Source: Hydrogenophaga sp. (lineage in GTDB: Bacteria; Pseudomonadota; Gammaproteobacteria; Burkholderiales; Burkholderiaceae_C). Taken from it: a stretch of DNA of 14,257 nt. Within the stretch, counting starts at the first letter, position 1; every line of letters starts with the position of its first letter. Location: NCBI GenBank assembly GCA_020047875.1, contig JAIFNE010000045.1:1-14257 (forward strand), read 5' to 3'. Position numbers and translations under genes: made by a program. This document shows positions 13,778 to 14,257 of this stretch, one piece after another. Below the pieces are notes generated by a model, which ran no database searches, had not been told where the DNA came from, and saw only the letters and a list, made by a program, of their open reading frames with translations.

Positions 13778-14084
13778 CTGGCCCGCGCTCAACGCCGCCT
13801 TTGCCACCAACCAGGACCCGCTGAACGCCCGCCGCCCGCGCGATCCGCAGTTCGACCGCCTGTTCACCCGCATCGTGATGCTCGCGCCCGCGCCCGCGCC
13901 CGTGGGTGTGGGCACAGTTAGCAGCCGGCCTTGCTCGTTCCATCAGGTGCCGAATAGGCGCCGAACACCACGCTGGGCTTGAACACCACCCACGGGGTGG
14001 ATGGTTGCAGCGGCATCGCATTGGCCTCAGACGCCGGAGGCAAACCCGGTATCGTCAGGTTTCCTCTTTTTCAGGACACCGGCC
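13778..14084. other. 307-bp gap between copA and the ureohydrolase gene, possible gene remnants
   Basis: No complete gene is seen. Two stretches read like decayed coding DNA. On the plus strand, from 13776 to about 13885, a frame gives DWPALNAAFATNQDP then FDRLFTRIVML, with GC-rich third positions. On the minus strand, about 14040 back to a TAA at 13918-13920, a frame gives STPWVVFKPSVVFGAY near a C-terminus. I recognise neither. Three tandem GCGCCC units lie at 13884-13901, and a CCACCC-ACG-GGGTGG hairpin at about 13988-14002 without a T tail. No clear terminator for copA is visible. Confidence 0.4.
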
Positions 14085-14257
14085 ATGGCCCTCGGACAGT
14101 TCGCTTACGCCAGCAACACCAACCGTTTCCTGGCCTGCGCGCCGCTGGCCGACCAGCCGTTTGCGGTCTGCGGCGTGCCGTTCGACGGCGTGGTGACCAA
14201 CCGGCCCGGCGCCCGCTTCGGCCCCTCGGCCATCCGCGCCGCCAGCCTGATGCTGTG
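14085..14257 (+). CDS. Agmatinase-family ureohydrolase, 3'-truncated by window edge
   Basis: The first 57 codons of an arginase/agmatinase-family protein, enzymes that split urea from agmatine, arginine or related guanidino compounds using two Mn ions. The visible part has the family's early block FAVCGVPFDG followed by TNRPGARFGPSAIRAAS, which matches SpeB-type proteins well. The ATG at 14085 is preceded by AGGA at a spacing of 8 bases. The metal-binding Asp/His motifs lie beyond the window, so substrate and activity cannot be judged. Confidence 0.88.
   Translation, partial: MALGQFAYASNTNRFLACAPLADQPFAVCGVPFDGVVTNRPGARFGPSAIRAASLML

Noticed and set aside
11465..13915. 816-codon minus-strand open frame opposite copA
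   Set aside because: Arg/His/Gln-rich shadow frame; copA on the plus strand has every P-type ATPase motif.
13988..14002. CCACCC/GGGTGG hairpin as copA terminator
   Set aside because: No T-rich tail on either side and more than 200 bp after the stop codon.

Overview
The window looks like chromosomal DNA of a high-GC betaproteobacterium, most likely Burkholderiales and probably close to Comamonadaceae (Hydrogenophaga/Acidovorax type). Reasons: GC-rich codon use, a full minCDE set, a long form of infA, a CueR-CopZ-CopA set, and a Pat-type acetyltransferase paired with a class II deacetylase-like protein. This placement is from protein character, not from a search. No transposase, integrase, tRNA, rRNA or CRISPR is visible.

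Layout. 1-853 (+) is the 3' part of a class I DAHP synthase gene. It converges on infA (910-1164, -) across a perfect 14-bp hairpin. Upstream of infA lie a small conserved-looking hypothetical gene (about 1182-1493, -) and a 421-bp gene-free stretch. That stretch holds a near-consensus sigma70 promoter and a foldable sequence that may be a small RNA or a long leader. Next, all on the minus strand and read right to left, is minC-minD-minE followed by an ABC1/UbiB-family kinase-like gene.

Upstream of minC, 5595-6051 has the parts list of a replication origin: three perfect DnaA boxes (two in a 12-bp inverted repeat), a full match to the IHF consensus, then TTATCCACA - GC-rich spacer - four CTA triplets - AT-rich DNA. 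There is no dnaA or dnaN beside it. This is the most striking signal in the window.

6052-9729 (-) encodes a deacetylase-family protein followed by a Pat-type acyl-CoA-synthetase-like/GNAT acetyltransferase. Together they could form a write/erase pair for lysine acetylation.

9926-13777 is a copper-handling cluster. A Spy/CpxP-like periplasmic protein (-), cueR (-) and copZ (-) lie divergently from the Cu(I) ATPase copA (+). Both sides of the copZ/copA gap carry MerR-type promoters with 19-bp spacers. The copA promoter geometry predicts a transcript that starts at or next to the ATG, i.e. a leaderless mRNA. The window closes with a 307-bp gene-poor gap and the first 57 codons of an agmatinase-family ureohydrolase (+).
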